This document shows positions 59,417 to 64,000 of a stretch of DNA of 64,000 nucleotides, piece by piece (positions within the stretch are counted from its first letter, which is position 1; every line of letters begins with the position of its first letter). The notes under the pieces were generated by a model. That model made no database searches. It saw only the letters and a list, made by a program, of their open reading frames with translations, and had not been told where the DNA came from. Origin of the DNA: Candidatus Aminicenantota bacterium (GTDB lineage: Bacteria; Acidobacteriota; Aminicenantia; Aminicenantales; Saccharicenantaceae); contig JAPKZD010000003.1 of the NCBI GenBank assembly GCA_026393975.1, forward strand, positions 19,481 through 83,480, in the 5' to 3' direction. A program made the position numbers and the translations under genes.

Positions 59417-59425
59417 GAGGCGCTC

Positions 59426-60193
59426 CTATTTAATCAGGCGCTTTCGCATCATCCGGATGGAGATCGTGAAGACGACCGCCGCGAGTACGATGAGGGCGGC
59501 GAAGCTCCAGCCGAGCCCGGCCGCGGGCTCGCCGGTGAAGACCGCCCGCGAGATCCTGACCGCGTGGGTCAAGGGCAGGAACTCGGCCAGGGTTTTCATC
59601 CAGCCGGGGAATCTGTCGAGGGGAAAAAAGACGCCGGAAAAGAACAGCATGGGCGTGACGACCAGTTCGGTGTAGTAGCTGAAAAAGTCGAAGCTCGGGG
59701 CGACCGAGGTCACGATCATGGCCAGGGAGCCGAAAAGGATGCCGATAAAAACCATGAATGCGAGGAGAAAAAGGAGCCGGAACGGAGAGGCGGGGGCGAC
59801 GCCCATGGCCAGGGCGACGGCCATCATCAGCGAGCCGCTGACCAGGCCCCGGAACGACGCCCAGACGATGTCGCCGGCCACGGCCTCGTCGGCGGAGACG
59901 GGCGTCGCGATGAGCGAATCGTAGACTTTCTCGTGGACGATCTTGATGTACGTCCCGTAAAGGCATTCGAACGACGAGGACATCATGACGGCGGAGACGA
60001 GGACGCCCGGGACGAGGAAGTGGAGGTAGGGCTTGCCGCCGAAGGAGCCCATGTAGGCGCCCATCCCGACCCCGAACGTGATGAGGTAGAACAAGGGTTC
60101 GACGAGGCTGACGAGGAAGGTCGGGACGATGAACCTTTTATAGGAATAGAGGTTCCTCAGGAAGACGTAGGCGATCCGGTAGGACAGGCTCAT
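59426..60193 (-). CDS. ABC-2 type transporter permease
   Basis: 255 residues from the ATG at 60193, which overlaps the ATPase stop (ATGA). Six TM helices in the ABC-2/NodJ pattern: LYSYKRFIVPTFLVSLVEPLFYLITFGVG, PGVLVSAVMMSSSFE, FSGVFFPLDRFPGWMKTLAEFLPLTHAV. Exports lipids, polysaccharide or drugs; the substrate cannot be inferred. Partner of the adjacent ATPase. Confidence 0.95.
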   Translation of the reverse strand: MSLSYRIAYVFLRNLYSYKRFIVPTFLVSLVEPLFYLITFGVGMGAYMGSFGGKPYLHFLVPGVLVSAVMMSSSFECLYGTYIKIVHEKVYDSLIATPVSADEAVAGDIVWASFRGLVSGSLMMAVALAMGVAPASPFRLLFLLAFMVFIGILFGSLAMIVTSVAPSFDFFSYYTELVVTPMLFFSGVFFPLDRFPGWMKTLAEFLPLTHAVRISRAVFTGEPAAGLGWSFAALIVLAAVVFTISIRMMRKRLIK

Positions 60194-61103
60194 TCGTGGA
60201 GGCTCCTGCCGGTGAGTTTGAGGAAGACGTCTTCGAGCGTCGCCGGCCTGTTCAGGGTATTGGGCAGGTCGAGCTCGATGAGCTTGCGCATGAGGGCGTG
60301 CCCATCCCGGCAGTAGAAATAGAGCGTGTCGCCGACGCGCTCGTGGGCGCAGGGAAAGGCGGAGAGTTCGGCGAGGACCTTCCCGTCCTCCTCCGGCGGG
60401 ACGCGGATCTCGACGACCTCCCGCCCGATCTCGTCCTCGACGAGCTTCGCCGGGATTCCCTCCTTGAGGATCTTCCCCTGGCACATGACGACGATCCGGT
60501 CGCAGAGTTGTTGGGCCTCTTCCATGTACTGCGTCGTCAGGACGAGGGTCGTCCCTTGGCTCTTGAGCTGGCGCAGCCGCTGCCAGATGAGGTGCCGCGC
60601 CTGCGGGTCGAGCCCCGTCGTCGGTTCGTCGGCGACGATGAGCCGCGGCCGGTTGATGAGGGCCCGGGCGATAAGCAGCCGCCGCTTCATGCCCGTCGAC
60701 AGCTCCGAGATCTTACTCCCCGACTTGGCTTCGAGCTCGACGAAACGGAGGAGCTCGGCGATCCGGGCCCGGGCCTCATTGCGGCCGATGTCGAAGAAGC
60801 GGGCGAAGACGATGAGGTTCTCCTGGACGGTCAGGTCGTTGTCGAGGTTGATCTCCTGGGGGATGACGCCGGTCATCATCTTCAGGGCCCGGTTGTCGAT
60901 CCCGGCGGGGAGCCCGCCGACGGTGAGCGTCCCCGAAGTCACGGGCGAAACGCAGTGGATCATCCGGACCGTGGTCGTTTTCCCGGCCCCGTTCGGGCCG
61001 AGGAAGCCGAAGCATTCGCCTTCGTGGATCTCGAAATCGATCCCGGCCACGGCGACGAGGTCACCGTATTTCTTGGTCAGCCCGGCGGCCGTGACGAGGG
61101 GGA

Positions 61104-61107
<4 letters not shown>
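60190..61107 (-). CDS. ABC transporter ATP-binding protein (NodI/DrrA type)
   Basis: 305 residues from a GTG at 61107 that overlaps the kinase stop as GTGA; longer frames are antisense to nothing real and run inside the kinase gene. Walker A GPNGAGKTTT, Q-loop PQEINLDNDLT, signature LSTGMKRRL (S-T-G-M variant of LSGGQ) and Walker B LIVADEPTTGLDP. The C-terminal extension (about 225-305) is typical of NodI/DrrA ATPases. Drives the adjacent ABC-2 permease. Confidence 0.96.
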
Positions 61108-63272
<2,165 letters not shown>

Positions 63273-63291
63273 GATCTATTCGCTCCTTTAG

Positions 63292-63321
63292 ACACTACAG
63301 GAATCGCGGAACGGCTGTCAA
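63292..63321 (-). promoter_or_regulatory. Promoter of the kinase-ABC exporter operon
   Basis: On the minus strand a perfect TTGACA (63321-63316), 18 nt, TAGTGT (63297-63292), followed by AAAGGAG and the ATG at 63272. Confidence 0.5.
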
Positions 63322-63337
63322 TATCGGCCTCGGGGAT

Positions 63338-63474
63338 TGTCTTCGTCCGCTGCAGTGATTCTTAACGCCTTCCCGGTCCGGATCCGATGGGAGCGGCAGG
63401 GAGCGGACTCTGAGGAGCGACCGGCAGAAATGCGGCGGAGTGGCTCGGAGCCGCATTTTTGGGAAATATCTGAG
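63338..63474 (+). repeat. Dispersed repeat family A, copy 3
   Basis: About 137 bp similar to the pair at 11.6-11.9 kb. Its hairpin (63425-63436 with 63450-63461) pairs at all 12 positions, including one G-U wobble, with a 13-nt loop GGAGTGGCTCGGA nearly identical to that of copy 1. It fills much of the 334-bp gap between the divergent kinase and zinc-ribbon genes; no gene is seen in it. Confidence 0.85.
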
Positions 63475-63540
63475 GCGAGTCCTGGATCTTACGGGCATCG
63501 CCCCTGTACCACTGATCCTTAAGCGCGCGGAAGGGGATGC

Positions 63541-63569
63541 TTCCCAAACCGGTTGTGAAGTGCTAAAAT
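63541..63569 (+). promoter_or_regulatory. Promoter of the small zinc-ribbon gene
   Basis: TTCCCA (63541-63546), 17 nt, TAAAAT (63564-63569) preceded by TGC (extended -10). The start near 63576 leaves about 31 nt to the ATG. Confidence 0.45.
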
Positions 63570-63606
63570 AATGCCACAGAGAATAATCGAACAGAAGGAG
63601 ATCCCC

Positions 63607-63801
63607 ATGGCTCAAATGACATATACGTGTTCGGTGTGCGGCAAGAAGGTCGAGGCCGAGAAGGGCAAACCCGTTCCCCTCTGTTGCCATAAAGAGATGG
63701 AACCGTTGCCGTTCTGCACGACAGCCCCCAACGCCGAGATGGCCCGTAACGACAATGAGGACCTGCCGTGCGACGACGGGACGCAGACCAAGAAGAAATA
63801 G
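63607..63801 (+). CDS. Small zinc-ribbon-like protein
   Basis: 64 residues from the ATG at 63607 (GGAG 6 nt upstream; earlier ATG at 63571 lies before the SD). The N-terminus MAQMTYTCSVCGKKVEAEKG gives CxxC, followed by LCCHKEMEPLPFC with further cysteines and a histidine: a rubredoxin/zinc-ribbon knuckle pair. The C-terminus is charged and disordered. Metal binding is likely; function is unknown. Confidence 0.78.
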   Translation: MAQMTYTCSVCGKKVEAEKGKPVPLCCHKEMEPLPFCTTAPNAEMARNDNEDLPCDDGTQTKKK

Positions 63802-63813
63802 CCTTCCGGCGGA

Positions 63814-64000
63814 TCAGACTTTCTTTTCCTTGACGACCATCCGGTCGTAAATCCACAGCCCGACAATCGAGGCGACGCCGATCACCACGATGATGAGCCA
63901 CATGCTCACCGTGTCGACCGGCCGGCCCTCCTTGAGCGGCGTGTTGATGTAGCGCTCGAAGAGCCGGCCGCCGATCGGCCCGCCGACGATGCTGGCCAGG
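63814..64000 (-). CDS. MFS-type transporter, C-terminal fragment cut by window edge
   Basis: 62 codons open to the right edge, stop TGA at 63816-63814. The visible end, SIVGGPIGGRLFERYIN, then a final TM helix (MWLIIVVIGVASIVGLWIYD) and a short basic tail VVKEKKV, looks like the last two helices of a major facilitator. The substrate cannot be judged from this piece. Confidence 0.6.
   Translation of the reverse strand, partial: LASIVGGPIGGRLFERYINTPLKEGRPVDTVSMWLIIVVIGVASIVGLWIYDRMVVKEKKV

Overview
This is a GC-rich bacterial chromosome segment, densely coding on both strands. It has no rRNA, tRNA, prophage, integrase or CRISPR array. Gene content (a Ser/Thr kinase with TPRs, secreted S9 peptidase and esterases, GTP-type PEP carboxykinase, SSS symporters, a TAT-exported molybdo-hydroxylase and much two-component signalling) suits a heterotrophic Gram-negative of the Acidobacteriota/Aminicenantota kind. 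That placement is an inference from style, not from a marker gene.

Layout. 1-6.2 kb: a minus-strand operon for a PaoABC-like periplasmic molybdenum hydroxylase (2Fe-2S, Mo and FAD/4Fe-4S subunits) with its XdhC/PaoD-type chaperone and a MobA-like nucleotidyltransferase that runs off the left edge. 6.5-7.0 kb: a RelE/RHH toxin-antitoxin pair. 7.3-11.5 kb: a heme-tagged outer-membrane porin, a di-heme cytochrome c peroxidase and a sodium/solute symporter. 11.5-20.3 kb: metabolic genes (serine hydrolase, pckG, a PEP-mutase/isocitrate-lyase-family enzyme, lactate permease, HD hydrolase, DUF1015). 20.4-26.6 kb: two overlapping giant signalling genes, a histidine kinase-receiver-HD-GYP protein and a receiver-PilZ-PilZ-hydrolase-methyltransferase fusion. 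26.7-29.0 kb: an exported O-methyltransferase, an esterase and an aldolase, preceded by an elaborate inverted-repeat element. 29.3-30.9 kb: a thioredoxin-TPR gene read through an in-frame TGA, which is very probably a selenoprotein. 31-33 kb: CDF transporter and YbaK. 33.1-48.1 kb: potassium and ammonium functions. Here a complete kdpFABC operon sits behind a histidine kinase with a near-perfect sigma-54 promoter and an NtrC-type regulator, and ends in a kinase-less KdpD-USP-EIIA fusion. Amt and a NarX/NarL-type pair lie alongside. 48-64 kb: PhzF, a methyltransferase, a glycoside hydrolase lipoprotein, an S9 peptidase, an SSS symporter, a YncE/phosphatase fusion, an ABC exporter coupled to a Ser/Thr kinase, a tiny zinc-ribbon protein and the tail of an MFS transporter.

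The most notable points are: (i) the UxxC thioredoxin-TPR selenoprotein with a bacterial SECIS-like hairpin; (ii) a three-copy dispersed element whose 12-bp hairpin shows compensatory changes and sense-strand G-U wobbles; (iii) the sigma-54-driven kdp operon with a kinase-less KdpD-EIIA; (iv) the five-domain PilZ fusion with a degenerate receiver; (v) a 179-bp multibranched inverted repeat; and (vi) a 54-bp repeat inserted in both orientations, in frame, in one peptidase gene.

Many starts were moved from the longest frame to a codon with a good Shine-Dalgarno (SD) site. Several chains of 4-bp stop/start overlaps show translational coupling. Promoter calls are by eye against the sigma-70 and sigma-54 consensus.
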